From assembly GCF_000473205.1 (NCBI RefSeq), contig NZ_AXBF01000004.1, positions 215,893 to 279,892 on the forward strand: a stretch of 64,000 nucleotides of DNA, written 5' to 3'. The notes under the pieces were generated by a model. The model saw only the letters and a list, made by a program, of their open reading frames with translations, had not been told where the DNA came from and made no database searches. Of this stretch, positions 7,019 to 16,725 are shown piece after piece. This DNA comes from Pseudophaeobacter arcticus DSM 23566. Its GTDB lineage: Bacteria > Pseudomonadota > Alphaproteobacteria > Rhodobacterales > Rhodobacteraceae. Numbering within the stretch: position 1 is the first letter of the stretch; each line of letters begins with the position of its first letter. The position numbers were made by a program, and so were the translations under genes.

Positions 7019-10000
7019 ATGCATGTCGTCTTTCGCGAAAGCCACGGGTTGGACCAGACCGATACCCCCCAGGATCTGGGGCAGACCCCTGCGGACCTCG
7101 TGGTGCTGTCGTTCTCTGACAGTGACCTTGGCGCTTTTGCGGCAGGCTGGCATCGCGCAGATGGAAACCTGCCCAGCCTCCGGCTGGCCAATTTGGTTGC
7201 GCTGAAACATCCCCTGTCGGTGGATACCTATGCAGAACAGACGCTGGAGGGCACCAAGGGCATTCTGGTGCGGCTTATCGGTGGCGAAAGCTATTGGCCC
7301 TATGGTCTGGCCACCCTGCAGGATCTGGCCCGCCGCAAAGGCATCGCCCTTGCCCTGCTGCCCGCGGATGGCCGCGAAGACCCCCGGCTTGATGAACTCT
7401 CAACTCTGCCGATCTCAACCCTGCGCCGCCTGCAGGCGCTCTGTGATGCGGGCGGGGCTGTGGCGGCTCAGGCGGCGCTGGCCCAGCTGTCTTTGGCTGC
7501 GGGGCTTTATGCCGGGCCCGTCTTGGGCCTCAAGACCACGCCTGAACATGGGTTCTATGACCCCGACAGGGGCGTCATCCCCTGCCCAGCCGCGACCCCG
7601 GACCCAGATCCGGACCCAGTCCAGGGCGACAAACCCCTGGTTTTGATCAGTTTTTATCGCTCCTATCTGACAGCGGCTGATACTGCCCCGGTGGACGCAC
7701 TGATTGCCGAACTGCGGGCCCGTGGCTATGCCGCCTATGGTCTTTTTGCCGCCAGTCTCAAATCCGCGCAGACCGCCGCCTGGCTGCGCGACGCGCTTCC
7801 CGCTTTGGCCCCTGCCGCCATCATCAACGCCACCGCCTTTTCCGCCCAGGGCAGCGATGGCAGCGCCTCGCCGCTCAACACCAGCGGCTGCCCGGTGTTT
7901 CAGGTGGCGCTCTCAACCGCCCGCAAGAAGGACTGGTCAGAGGCCGCCCGGGGCCTGTCGCCTGCCGATCTGGCCATGCATGTGGTGCTGCCCGAAGTGG
8001 ACGGCCGCATCCTCGCTGGGGTGATCAGTTTCAAATCTCCGGGCAAACAAGACCCGGCGCTGCAATACTCGCGGTTTGCCCATCGCCCTCAACCCGATCG
8101 CATTACCGCCGTCGTTGACCGGGTGGAGGGCTGGCTGCGCCTCGCCACCCTGCCCAATGCGCAAAAACGTCCCTGCCTGATCCTGTCGACCTACCCCGGC
8201 AAGGCCCATAACCTGGCCCATGCCGTGGGGCTGGACGCCCTGGCCTCCTGCTCCGAAATCCTTACCGAGCTCGCCACCCAGGGCTATGACATCACGCAAC
8301 AGACTGATCTGGGTCGTGATCTGGGCCAGCGCCTGGGCACGGAAACCCTCAGCTATTCCCTTGCGGAGTATGTGGCGGCTTTGGAAACCCTCCCTGAAGC
8401 GCTGCGCGAAACCCTAACGGCAGCCTGGGGGGGGCCTGAGGACGACCCGGACTGTCGCGACGGCGCATTCCATTTCAAGGCGATCAAGGCCGGGAAAGCA
8501 CTGATTGCGCTGCAGCCTGAACGCGGCGAGGTACAGGCCCGCGTCGAGGATTACCACGATCTGGAGCGCACGCCGCGCCATGCCTATGTCGCCTTCTATC
8601 TCTGGCTGCGCCAGCGCAGCGATGCGCTGGTCCATATCGGCGCCCATGGCACGCTGGAATGGCTGCCCGGCAAAGCCGTGGCGCTGTCCAACAGCTGCTG
8701 GCCCGAGGCCCTGACCGGCGCTTTGCCGGTGGTGTATCCCTTTATCGTCAATGACCCCGGTGAGGCGGCTCAGGCCAAACGCCGCATTGGCGCCGTGACC
8801 CTTGGCCACCTGCCGCCGCCCCTGGCGCAGAGCAATCTGCCTGCGGGCATGGCCCGGCTGGAAAGCCTGCTGGATGAATATTCCACCGCCGATGGGCTGG
8901 ACCCGGCGCGGCGTGACCGGTTGCTGGAAAACATCCGCGCCGAGGCCCAGGGCACCGGTGTCGAGGCTGACCTGGGTCTCACGCCTGACTGTTCCGCCGC
9001 CGAGGCGATCACCCGGATTGATGCCTTTGTCTGCGACATCAAGGAAAGCCAGTATGGCGAGGGGCTGCATATCTTTGGCATGGGCGAGTGTGGTGCCGAA
9101 GAACGCGCCGGGCTTGTCGCCGCGCTGGCGGGCAGGATGGTGCCCCCCGGCCCGTCTGGCTCGCCGTTTCGCGGGCGGTCCGATGTCCTGCCCACCGGGC
9201 GCAACCTCTTTACCACCGACCCACGCTCGGTGCCGTCCCGGGCGGCGCATGCGCAGGGGGTCAAGCTGGCGGAAGAGCTGCTGCGCCGCCATCTTCAGGA
9301 CCACGGCGACTGGCCGCAGGGGCTGGTGATTGACCTCTGGGGCTCTGCCACCATGCGCACCGCCGGGGAAGAATTTGCCATGGCACTGCATCTGGCAGGT
9401 CTGGCGCCGCAATGGGACAAAGATTCCGAGCGGGTCTCGGGGTTCGAAGTGCTGCCGCTGTCAATGCTGGGACGCCCGCGTATCGACGTGACCCTGCGGG
9501 TCTCGGGGCTGTTCCGCGATGTCTTCCCCGGTCTGGCGCAGATGTTCGAAGCCGCCGCTGCCGCCCTGGCCGCGCGCGAAGAAAGCAAGACAGACAATCC
9601 CTATCTGTCACAATCCCCGCGAGTCTTTGGACCAAAACCCGGTCAATACGGCCTCTCCATGGGTCCTCATATCGACAGCTACAGCGAGTCTTCGCGGGCA
9701 GCGGCGGGCGAGGCCTGGCTCAGCGCCTCCTCCCATGCCATCGACGCCAAGGGCGACATTTCCGAGGCCCGCTCGGCACTGGAAGAGCGCCTGAAAACCG
9801 CCGACAGCTTTGTGCATCTGCAGGACCTGCCCGAGACCGATCTGCTGGTGGCCTCGGACTATGCCGCCCATGAAGCGGGCTTTGCGGCGGCCATGGCGCG
9901 GCTTGGTTCACCGGCTCCGGCGCTGTACCACATGGATGCAACCCGGCCCGATCGTCCCCAGGCGCGCTCTCTGGGGGAAGAGATCGCCCGGGTGACCCGC

Positions 10001-10306
10001 GCCCGCGCCAGCAACCCGGATTGGGCCAGTTCCATGATGCGCCATGGCTTTCGCGGCGGCGCCGAAATTGCCGCCACATTGGATCACATGGCCGCCTTTG
10101 CCCATCTGGCACAGGTGGTGCCCGCCCATCTGTTTGATCTCTATTTTGAGGCCACCCTGGGCCGCGCCGATCTGGTGGCCTTCATGCAGGCGGAAAACCC
10201 GGCGGCGCTGCAGGCTATGCGCGACCGCTTTCGCGCCCTGGCCGAGGCCGGGCTCTGGACCACCCGGCGCAATTCGATCATCGCCAATCTGGAGGGCGCC
10301 GCATGA
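7019..10306 (+). CDS. cobN: Cobaltochelatase subunit CobN
   Basis: The large subunit of the aerobic ATP-dependent cobaltochelatase, which inserts Co(II) into hydrogenobyrinic acid a,c-diamide together with CobS and CobT (neither is in this window). At 1095 residues it is shorter than the roughly 1250-1275 residues of the classical enzyme. The N-terminus MHVVF...DLGQTPADLVVLSFSDSD is a clear CobN start. The signature HIGAHGTLEWLPGKAVALS lies near residue 540, and GMGECGAEERAGLVAAL and MLGRPRIDVTLRVSGLFRD further on are also family patterns. It overlaps cobG by four bases (ATGA). The start at 7019 has only a weak CGAGG upstream. Confidence 0.95.
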   Translation: MHVVFRESHGLDQTDTPQDLGQTPADLVVLSFSDSDLGAFAAGWHRADGNLPSLRLANLVALKHPLSVDTYAEQTLEGTKGILVRLIGGESYWPYGLATLQDLARRKGIALALLPADGREDPRLDELSTLPISTLRRLQALCDAGGAVAAQAALAQLSLAAGLYAGPVLGLKTTPEHGFYDPDRGVIPCPAATPDPDPDPVQGDKPLVLISFYRSYLTAADTAPVDALIAELRARGYAAYGLFAASLKSAQTAAWLRDALPALAPAAIINATAFSAQGSDGSASPLNTSGCPVFQVALSTARKKDWSEAARGLSPADLAMHVVLPEVDGRILAGVISFKSPGKQDPALQYSRFAHRPQPDRITAVVDRVEGWLRLATLPNAQKRPCLILSTYPGKAHNLAHAVGLDALASCSEILTELATQGYDITQQTDLGRDLGQRLGTETLSYSLAEYVAALETLPEALRETLTAAWGGPEDDPDCRDGAFHFKAIKAGKALIALQPERGEVQARVEDYHDLERTPRHAYVAFYLWLRQRSDALVHIGAHGTLEWLPGKAVALSNSCWPEALTGALPVVYPFIVNDPGEAAQAKRRIGAVTLGHLPPPLAQSNLPAGMARLESLLDEYSTADGLDPARRDRLLENIRAEAQGTGVEADLGLTPDCSAAEAITRIDAFVCDIKESQYGEGLHIFGMGECGAEERAGLVAALAGRMVPPGPSGSPFRGRSDVLPTGRNLFTTDPRSVPSRAAHAQGVKLAEELLRRHLQDHGDWPQGLVIDLWGSATMRTAGEEFAMALHLAGLAPQWDKDSERVSGFEVLPLSMLGRPRIDVTLRVSGLFRDVFPGLAQMFEAAAAALAAREESKTDNPYLSQSPRVFGPKPGQYGLSMGPHIDSYSESSRAAAGEAWLSASSHAIDAKGDISEARSALEERLKTADSFVHLQDLPETDLLVASDYAAHEAGFAAAMARLGSPAPALYHMDATRPDRPQARSLGEEIARVTRARASNPDWASSMMRHGFRGGAEIAATLDHMAAFAHLAQVVPAHLFDLYFEATLGRADLVAFMQAENPAALQAMRDRFRALAEAGLWTTRRNSIIANLEGAA

Positions 10307-11475
10307 ACACTCAGACCTCTCAGCCCATTCCAAAAGTCTATGGCTGGTGCCCGGGCGCCCTGCGTCCGATGATGTCGGGCGACGGGCTGGTTGTGCGTAT
10401 TCGCACCCCCCTGGGCCGGTTGAGCCAAAAGCAGGCAAAGGCTATTGCCGCTTTGTCGCAACATCATGGCAATGGGTTGATTGACCTCTCGGCGCGGGCA
10501 AACCTGCAGTTGCGCGGTATTTCAAGCCAAAGCCATGCTGCGGTAATCGCGGGCCTTCAGGACCTTGGGCTTCTGGATCAGGACGCGGCAACGGAAAGCC
10601 GACGCAATATTCTGCTGACCCCCTTTTGGCAGCCCGGCGATGCCAGCCACAGCATCGCCCGCAGTCTTGAACGCGCATTGAACGCGGCAGAGGATCTGGT
10701 GCTGCCAGGCAAATTTGGCTTTGTGGTTGATGCGGGGGCGCAGCCCCACCTGCAAAACTGCGCCGCAGATATCCGGATCGAGCGCTGCGGCGACACGATC
10801 CTCCTTGTCGCTGATGGGGCACAGACCGGCTGCCCGGTGACTGTCGAGACCGCAGCCGAAGCAGCCCTTGATCTGGCCCGCTGGTTCCTGGATCACGGCG
10901 GCGCGGCGCAGGGCCGTGGCAGGATGCAAGCCCTGACTGCGCGCCGCGCAGCCCCCCTGTCACATTCCTCTCCGCGCAGCTCCAGCGCCCCCCAGCCATC
11001 CCCGGGCATGACAGCCTCTGGCCAGCTTGTGGCCCTGGAATTTGGCCAGATCACGGCAGAGGCCTTTGCCACATTGGCCGACAATGGCCCCCTGCGTCTG
11101 ACCCCCTGGCGGATGATCCTGGTCGAAGATGCGCAGGAGCTTGCCACAGTGCCCGGTGTGATCCTGGACGCAGCTGATCCCCGCCTGCAGGTGCGTGTTT
11201 GCACCGGAGCGCCCGGTTGCCTGCAGGCGCGCGCGGCCACCCGCGATCTGGCCCGCGATCTGGCGCCCCGTGTCCCAAAGGGCCAGATCCTGCACATCTC
11301 CGGCTGCGCCAAGGGCTGCGCCCATCCCGGCCCCGCCGCCCTGACGCTCACCGCCACGGCAACCGATACCTTCGATCTGATTCACCATGGCAAGGCCAGT
11401 GATCAGCCATCCATAGAAACCCTAAGTGCCAGTGCCCTTCGCGCTGCGCCAGACATTCTGACAGAGGGCAGCTGA
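10303..11475 (+). CDS. cobG: Precorrin-3B synthase CobG
   Basis: CobG is the oxygen-dependent Fe-S monooxygenase that makes precorrin-3B, the step that marks the aerobic pathway. The 390-residue protein belongs to the nitrite/sulfite reductase-like family. Four ligand cysteines are visible near residues 300, 306, 335 and 339 (VCTGAPGCLQ and GCAKGCAHP). Two ferredoxin-like half-domains come before (FKS-like RIRTPLGRLSQKQ near residue 30). A Pro/Ser-rich linker near residues 220-235 separates the halves. Start codon ATG overlaps the cobN stop by four bases. Confidence 0.93.
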   Translation: MNTQTSQPIPKVYGWCPGALRPMMSGDGLVVRIRTPLGRLSQKQAKAIAALSQHHGNGLIDLSARANLQLRGISSQSHAAVIAGLQDLGLLDQDAATESRRNILLTPFWQPGDASHSIARSLERALNAAEDLVLPGKFGFVVDAGAQPHLQNCAADIRIERCGDTILLVADGAQTGCPVTVETAAEAALDLARWFLDHGGAAQGRGRMQALTARRAAPLSHSSPRSSSAPQPSPGMTASGQLVALEFGQITAEAFATLADNGPLRLTPWRMILVEDAQELATVPGVILDAADPRLQVRVCTGAPGCLQARAATRDLARDLAPRVPKGQILHISGCAKGCAHPGPAALTLTATATDTFDLIHHGKASDQPSIETLSASALRAAPDILTEGS

Positions 11476-11476
11476 C

Positions 11477-12106
11477 ATGCTCCACACCTATGAGACCAAC
11501 GGCGCTGCAATCTACGCTGAAAGCTTTGCCACCATCCGCGCCGAGGCTGACCTCGCCCGCTTCAACAAGGATGAGGAAAGCGTCGCTGTGCGCATGATCC
11601 ACGCCGCTGGCATGGTTGGTCTGGAAGACCACATCCGCTTTTCTCCCGGCATGGCCGAAACCGCCCGTGCCGCCCTGGCCGCCGGTGCGCCGATCCTCTG
11701 CGATGCGCATATGGTCAGCGAGGGCATCACCCGCCCGCGCCTTGCCGCCAACAACGAAGTCATCTGCACCCTGCGCGACCCCAAGGTGCCTGAGATGGCC
11801 AAGGAAATGGGCAATACCCGCTCCGCCGCCGCGCTGGAGCTCTGGCGCCCCAAGCTCGACGGCGCGGTTGTGGCCATCGGCAATGCCCCGACGGCGCTGT
11901 TTCACCTGTTGAACATGCTCAAAGATCCCGCCTGCCCACGCCCCGCCGCCATCATCGGCTGCCCGGTAGGCTTTGTCGGCGCCATGGAATCCAAAGAGGC
12001 CCTGATGCAGGATCTGCCGGTGCCCGCGATGATCGTCAAAGGTCGCCTGGGTGGTTCAGCCATCACCGTGGCTGCGGTCAACGCGCTAGCCAGTTGGAAA
12101 GAGTGA
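11477..12106 (+). CDS. cobH: Precorrin-8X methylmutase CobH
   Basis: CobH moves the C-11 methyl group to C-12, turning precorrin-8X into hydrogenobyrinic acid. The 209-residue protein has the catalytic His at position 42 within RMIHAAGMVGLEDHIRFS. The later part GNAPTALFHLLNML and IGCPVGFVGAMESKE is the conserved core. It starts one base after the cobG stop and ends two bases before cobI. Confidence 0.96.
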   Translation: MLHTYETNGAAIYAESFATIRAEADLARFNKDEESVAVRMIHAAGMVGLEDHIRFSPGMAETARAALAAGAPILCDAHMVSEGITRPRLAANNEVICTLRDPKVPEMAKEMGNTRSAAALELWRPKLDGAVVAIGNAPTALFHLLNMLKDPACPRPAAIIGCPVGFVGAMESKEALMQDLPVPAMIVKGRLGGSAITVAAVNALASWKE

Positions 12107-12108
12107 CC

Positions 12109-12840
12109 ATGGCCACAATACCCGCGGGAAAAGTCATCTGTGCCGGCCTGGGGCCGGGCGATCCCGAACTGATGAGCGTCAAATCCTGGCGCGCCATTCA
12201 AGGCGCCCGCCATGTGGCCTATTTCCGCAAGGAAGGCCGCAAGGGTCAGGCCCGCAGCCTGGTCGAGGGCCTGTTGCCCGAGGGCGTCATTGAACACGCA
12301 ATGGAATATCCGGTCACCACCGAAATCCATTTCTCTGATCCCGAATACAACCGGGTCATGGCCGCATTCTATGATGGCTGGGCCAATACCCTGGCCGAGA
12401 TTGCCCAGACAGAGAATGTCGTGGTGCTCTGCGAAGGTGACCCGTTCTTTTATGGCTCCTACATGCATCTCTACACCCGGCTACAGGGCCGCGCCGAGCA
12501 GGAAGTCATTCCCGGCATCACCGGCATGTCCGGCTGCTGGACCGCCACCGGCCAGCCCATCACCTGGGGCGATGACGTCCTGACCGTGGCCATGGCCACC
12601 CTGTCCGAGGCGGAGCTGACCCGCCGCATCCAGGAGACCGATGCGCTGGTGGTGATGAAGATCGGCCGTAACCTGCCAAAACTGCGCCGCGCGCTGCAGG
12701 CCGCAGGCAAAGCAGAAGAGGCCTGGCTGGTGGAACGGGGCACCATGCCCAGCCAGACGGTGCAGAAACTCTCTGAGATCGAGGGCGAAGTGCCCTATTT
12801 CTCGATTGTTCTGGTGCATGGACAGGGGCGCAGACCATGA
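12109..12840 (+). CDS. cobI: Precorrin-2 C20-methyltransferase CobI
   Basis: An S-adenosylmethionine-dependent methyltransferase of the tetrapyrrole methylase family that makes precorrin-3A. The GLGPGDPELMSVKSWRAI segment at the start, CEGDPFFYGSYMHLYTRL and VIPGITGMSGCWTATGQPI are the family motifs. The frame is open from a TTG at 12094, but the ATG at 12109 is preceded by GGAAAGAG and begins two bases after the cobH stop, so I chose it (243 residues). It overlaps cobJ by four bases. Confidence 0.94.
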   Translation: MATIPAGKVICAGLGPGDPELMSVKSWRAIQGARHVAYFRKEGRKGQARSLVEGLLPEGVIEHAMEYPVTTEIHFSDPEYNRVMAAFYDGWANTLAEIAQTENVVVLCEGDPFFYGSYMHLYTRLQGRAEQEVIPGITGMSGCWTATGQPITWGDDVLTVAMATLSEAELTRRIQETDALVVMKIGRNLPKLRRALQAAGKAEEAWLVERGTMPSQTVQKLSEIEGEVPYFSIVLVHGQGRRP

Positions 12841-13616
12841 CAGAGACAGCACCAACAGGCCGGCCAAAAACAGGCTGGGTGAAAATTGTCGGGCTTGGTC
12901 CCGGCGATGAAACCATGGTGACAACCCAGGTCCAGGAGGTGATCAGTGAGGCCACGGATATTGTCGGCTACATCCCCTATGTAAAGCGCATCCCCGAACG
13001 CCCCGGCCTGACCCTGCATGCCACAGACAACCGGGTCGAGGTCGAGCGCGCCACCCATGCGCTGGAGATGGCGGCAAGCGGCAAACGCGTGGCAGTGGTC
13101 TCCTCGGGCGATCCGGGCGTCTTTGCCATGGCCTCTGCCGTGTTTGAGGCGCTGGAAGAAGCCCATCAGCCTGCCTGGCTGGATCTGGACATCCAGGTCT
13201 TGCCCGGCATCACCGCAATGCTGGCAGCATCGGCCCGGATCGGCGCGCCGATGGGGCATGATTTTGCCGCCATCAACCTCAGCGACAATCTGAAACCCTG
13301 GAGCCTGATTGAAAAACGCCTGCGCTTGGCCGGCGAGGCGGGCTTTGCCATGGGGTTTTACAATCCCCGTTCAAAATCGCGCCCCCATCAGTTTGCCCGC
13401 GCGCTTGAGATCCTGCGTGAGGCCTGTGGCGGTGAGACCTTGATTTCTTTTGCCCGCGATGTGTCCAAACCCGATGAAACCATCACCACCGTGACCCTTA
13501 ACGAGGCGACACCCGAAATGGCGGATATGCGCACCGTGGTGATTGTCGGCAACAAGGACACCCGCCGCATCGGCGCCCATGTCTACACCCCGCGCTATGC
13601 GCGCGACGCGGGCTGA
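12837..13616 (+). CDS. cobJ: Precorrin-3B C17-methyltransferase CobJ
   Basis: A 259-residue tetrapyrrole methylase that methylates C-17 and contracts the ring of precorrin-3B. The SAM-binding glycine motif is VGLGPGDETMVTTQ, followed by VVSSGDPGVFAMAS and VLPGITAMLAASARIGAPMG, and FYNPRSKSRPHQFARALEIL is specific for the CobJ/CbiH group. The start overlaps the cobI stop as ATGA. Its last 22 bases overlap the 3' end of cobK, which runs on the other strand. Confidence 0.94.
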   Translation: MTETAPTGRPKTGWVKIVGLGPGDETMVTTQVQEVISEATDIVGYIPYVKRIPERPGLTLHATDNRVEVERATHALEMAASGKRVAVVSSGDPGVFAMASAVFEALEEAHQPAWLDLDIQVLPGITAMLAASARIGAPMGHDFAAINLSDNLKPWSLIEKRLRLAGEAGFAMGFYNPRSKSRPHQFARALEILREACGGETLISFARDVSKPDETITTVTLNEATPEMADMRTVVIVGNKDTRRIGAHVYTPRYARDAG

Positions 13617-14353
13617 GCCGGGGTATGAAACAGCCAGGCCATCACCTCTGCCAAATCCCCGTAGGTCATGCGGGGGGGCACCTGTGGTCTGTCGATCATG
13701 ATGATCGGCAGGGTGAGGGCGCGCGCGGCGGCAAGTTTGGCCGAGGCGCCACGACCGCCGGCATTTTTCGACACCACATGGGTGATGCCATGATGCTGCA
13801 TCAAGGCAAGATCTGCGGCCTCATCAAAGGGACCACGGGCGATCTCGACGCTACAACTGGGCAGCGGCAGCTCCGCCTCGGGTGCGTCCACCAGACGCAA
13901 CAGATAGTGATGCTGCGGCTTGGCGGCAAAGCCCGCAAGGTTCTGTTTGCCAATCGCCAGGAAAACCCGCGCAGGCGCCTGCGGCAACGCCTGCACCGCC
14001 GCCTCGATATCGCCAACATGGGTCCAGTTATCCCCCGCCACCGGGCGCCAGGGCGGACGTTCAAAGGCGCAAAGCGGCAGGCCTGCCTCGGCGCAGGCCT
14101 GCACCACATTGCGGCTCATCTGGGCGGCAAAGGGATGGGTGGCATCCACCACATGACTGATCTCCTCCTCTCTGAGGTAGCGCAGCAGCCCGTCGAGACC
14201 GCCAAAGCCACCCACCCGCATGGGCAGGGGCTGCGCCACCGGGTTGGCCGTGCGGCCGGCGTAGGAAAATACCGCATCCATACCCGCCTCAGCCAGAGCC
14301 TTGGCCAGTTTGCTGGCCTCTGTGGTGCCGCCCAACACAAGGGTTCGTGTCAT
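13595..14353 (-). CDS. cobK: Precorrin-6A reductase CobK, antisense within the cob operon
   Basis: CobK reduces precorrin-6A to dihydro-precorrin-6 with NADPH. The 252-residue protein starts with TRTLVLGGTTEASKLAKAL, the typical nucleotide-binding start, and contains HVVDATHPFAAQMSRN and VFLAIGKQNLAGF, also characteristic. The frame is open to 14380, but the ATG at 14353 has AGGA upstream and matches the family start. The gene is the only one on the minus strand in the run from cobW to cobA. Its 3' end overlaps cobJ by 22 bases and its start codon shares the four bases CATG with the start codon of cobL. Any promoter for it must lie inside cobL. Confidence 0.93.
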   Translation of the reverse strand: MTRTLVLGGTTEASKLAKALAEAGMDAVFSYAGRTANPVAQPLPMRVGGFGGLDGLLRYLREEEISHVVDATHPFAAQMSRNVVQACAEAGLPLCAFERPPWRPVAGDNWTHVGDIEAAVQALPQAPARVFLAIGKQNLAGFAAKPQHHYLLRLVDAPEAELPLPSCSVEIARGPFDEAADLALMQHHGITHVVSKNAGGRGASAKLAAARALTLPIIMIDRPQVPPRMTYGDLAEVMAWLFHTPAQPASRA

Positions 14354-15560
14354 GTCTGATCCTGTTGTTGCCTCTGTCACTCAGCCGTGGCTCACGGTGA
14401 TTGGTCTTGGTGAGGATGGACTGGCGGGCCTCTCGGAGGCAAGCCGCAAAGCGCTGCATGAGGCCGAGGTGATTTTTGGCGGGCCGCGCCATCTGGATCT
14501 GGTGCTGGCCGGCGACCGGGGCCAGCCCTGGCCGGTGCCCTTTTCCATCCAGCCCGTGCTGGCGCAACGGGGACGCCCGGTGGTGGTGCTTGCCTCGGGC
14601 GATCCCTTCTGGCACGGCGCCGGAGGATCCTTGATGGGCGACCTTGATCCTCACGAATGGGTTTCTCACCCGGTGCCCTCCTGCTTTGCGCTGGCCGCCA
14701 ACCGGCTGGGCTGGAAACTGGAAGAGGTGCTTTGCCTCGGGCTGCATGCGGCGCCTTTTGCACAGCTGTTGCCGCTGCTGGGCCGGGGCAGCCGCGCGAT
14801 TTGCACCCTGCGCGACGGAGCGGCCCCGGCTGAACTGGCCCGCTGGCTGGTTGAGAACGGCCAGGATGCGGCGCGGATACATGTGATGGAACGGCTGGGA
14901 GGCCCCCGGGAACGCCTGTTTCAGGCCACCGCCAAGGAATGGGATCTGCCGCCAGGGGGGGCTCCGGTCCTCGTCGCCATCGAGGCAACTCAGCCCGGGC
15001 TGCCGCAGGCTGCGGGGCTGGCCGATGCGCATTTCGTGAGCGATGGCCAGATCACCAAACGTCCCATCCGCGCCCTGACCCTGTCGGCGCTGGCACCACG
15101 CAGAGGCGAACTGCTGTGGGATATCGGCGGCGGCTCTGGCTCTGTCTCGGTTGAATGGTGCCTGGCGGCCCCCGGCGCCCGCGCCATCACCTTTGAGCCC
15201 CGCCGGGAGCGGCTGGAAAACATCCGCGCCAATGCCACGCGTTTTGGCCTGAGCCACCGCATGGCGGCAGTGCAGGGCAAAGCCCCCGAAGTGCTGACGG
15301 GACATGCGCTGCCCGATTGCGTCTTTATCGGCGGCGGCGGCTCGCAAGCGCTGCTGGATCAGCTCTGGCAGATCCTGCCGCCGGGCACCCGTCTGGTGGC
15401 CAATGGCGTCACGCTGGAGACCGAAACCCTGCTGATGCAGGCCCATGCACAGTGGGGCGGCCATCTGCTGAAGGCTGAAATTGCCGAAGCCGGGCCTTTA
15501 GGGTCGATGCGCGACTGGCAACGCGCCCGCCCCGTCATTCAGTGGAGCGTGACACGATGA
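14352..15560 (+). CDS. cobL: Precorrin-6Y C5,15-methyltransferase (decarboxylating) CobL
   Basis: A 402-residue two-domain enzyme. The N-terminal CbiE part carries VIGLGEDGLAGLSEASRKAL and ASGDPFWHGAGGSLM; the C-terminal CbiT part begins near residue 240 and has the class I methyltransferase motif LLWDIGGGSGSVSVEWCL around residue 253. Together they methylate C-5 and C-15 and remove the C-12 acetate carboxyl group. The frame is open from 14301, but an ATG at 14352 with AAGGG 11 bases upstream fits the family start. That ATG overlaps the cobK start codon on the other strand. The stop overlaps cobE as ATGA. Confidence 0.94.
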   Translation: MSDPVVASVTQPWLTVIGLGEDGLAGLSEASRKALHEAEVIFGGPRHLDLVLAGDRGQPWPVPFSIQPVLAQRGRPVVVLASGDPFWHGAGGSLMGDLDPHEWVSHPVPSCFALAANRLGWKLEEVLCLGLHAAPFAQLLPLLGRGSRAICTLRDGAAPAELARWLVENGQDAARIHVMERLGGPRERLFQATAKEWDLPPGGAPVLVAIEATQPGLPQAAGLADAHFVSDGQITKRPIRALTLSALAPRRGELLWDIGGGSGSVSVEWCLAAPGARAITFEPRRERLENIRANATRFGLSHRMAAVQGKAPEVLTGHALPDCVFIGGGGSQALLDQLWQILPPGTRLVANGVTLETETLLMQAHAQWGGHLLKAEIAEAGPLGSMRDWQRARPVIQWSVTR

Positions 15561-15934
15561 AAGTGGCCGGGATTGGATTTCGCGCCAATGCGACGCTGGC
15601 CGATCTGCGCAGCGTGCTGGCGCTGACAGGGGGGCGCCCCGATGCCCTGGCCAGCCTGGCGGCAAAGGCGGCGCAGCCTGCGCTGATAGAGCTTGCCCGG
15701 GAACTGGCGCTGCCGCTGATTGCCCTGCGCGAAGAAGACATCGCCGGCGAACAGACCCTCACCTGTTCGCCCCGCATACAATCCCGATTTGGCACCGGCT
15801 CGGTTGCCGAGGCCTGCGCCCTGGTGGCCGCCCGCCAAGGCGCAGGCCTGGCCCGGTCCCGCCTGATCACCCCCAGACTTATGACCGCGGATGGGATGGC
15901 CACCGCGGCCCTTGCAGAAAGACTTGAGCCATGA
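15557..15934 (+). CDS. cobE: CobE / CbiG C-terminal domain protein
   Basis: A 125-residue protein corresponding to the CbiG C-terminal domain, called CobE in aerobic producers. The start [20 protein letters not shown] and the end [25 protein letters not shown] are typical. CobE has been linked to corrin synthesis, but its exact reaction is not settled. It overlaps both neighbours (cobL and cobM) by four bases, so translation is probably coupled. Confidence 0.88.
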   Translation: MKVAGIGFRANATLADLRSVLALTGGRPDALASLAAKAAQPALIELARELALPLIALREEDIAGEQTLTCSPRIQSRFGTGSVAEACALVAARQGAGLARSRLITPRLMTADGMATAALAERLEP

Positions 15935-16725
15935 CCGTTCATTTCATTGGCGCCGGCCCCGGCGCCGCCGATCTTATCACTCTGCGCGGGCGCGACCTGA
16001 TCGCTGCCTGCCCGGTCTGTCTCTATGCCGGTTCGCTGGTCCCCGAGGCGCTGCTGCAGCACTGCCCCAAAGGGGCCAAGGTGATCAACACCGCAGCGCT
16101 GTCGCTGGATGAAATCATCGCCCATATCAAAGAGGCCAATGACGCTGGTCACGATATCGCCCGGCTGCATTCGGGCGATCTGTCGGTCTGGTCTGCCTTA
16201 GGAGAACAGCTGCGCCGGTTGCGCACACTGAACATCCCCTATGACATCACCCCCGGCGTGCCCGCCTTTGCGGCGGCGGCAGCGGCGCTGGGATCAGAGC
16301 TGACCCTGCCCGGTGTCGCCCAATCGCTGGTGCTGACGCGAACCTCGGGCAAGGCCTCGGCGATGCCCGAAGGCGAAACGCTGGAGAATTTTGCCCGCAC
16401 CGGTGCGACCCTGGCCATTCACCTCTCGGTGCATGTGCTGGAGGATGTGGTCGCCCGGCTCACCCCCAGCTATGGCGCCGAATGCCCGGTTGCCGTGGTC
16501 TGGCGCGCCACCTGGCCAGATCAAAAGGTGGTCAAGGCGACGCTTGGCACCCTGGAAGAGGCTACCGGCGGGGTGCGCGGACGCACCGCGCTGATTCTGG
16601 TCGGACCGGCGCTTGGCAATGAAGGTTTTGACGAAAGCTGCCTTTACGCGCAGGATTACGACCGCCGCTACCGGCCACAAAGCGCCGACAGCCAATGGGC
16701 CAACTGGAGCGAAGGTGATGATTGA
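15931..16725 (+). CDS. cobM: Precorrin-4 C11-methyltransferase CobM
   Basis: A 264-residue tetrapyrrole methylase that methylates C-11 of precorrin-4. The motif [20 protein letters not shown] at the start, [31 protein letters not shown] and [20 protein letters not shown] text are diagnostic (the sequence reads [19 protein letters not shown]). It starts at the cobE stop with an ATGA overlap and overlaps cobB by eight bases. Confidence 0.95.
   Translation: MTVHFIGAGPGAADLITLRGRDLIAACPVCLYAGSLVPEALLQHCPKGAKVINTAALSLDEIIAHIKEANDAGHDIARLHSGDLSVWSALGEQLRRLRTLNIPYDITPGVPAFAAAAAALGSELTLPGVAQSLVLTRTSGKASAMPEGETLENFARTGATLAIHLSVHVLEDVVARLTPSYGAECPVAVVWRATWPDQKVVKATLGTLEEATGGVRGRTALILVGPALGNEGFDESCLYAQDYDRRYRPQSADSQWANWSEGDD

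Noticed and set aside
13625..14359. A 244-codon plus-strand frame opposite cobK
   Set aside because: cobK on the other strand has clear family motifs; the plus-strand text is Gly/His/Arg-rich noise. It would have removed the odd strand of cobK, but the protein evidence is firm.
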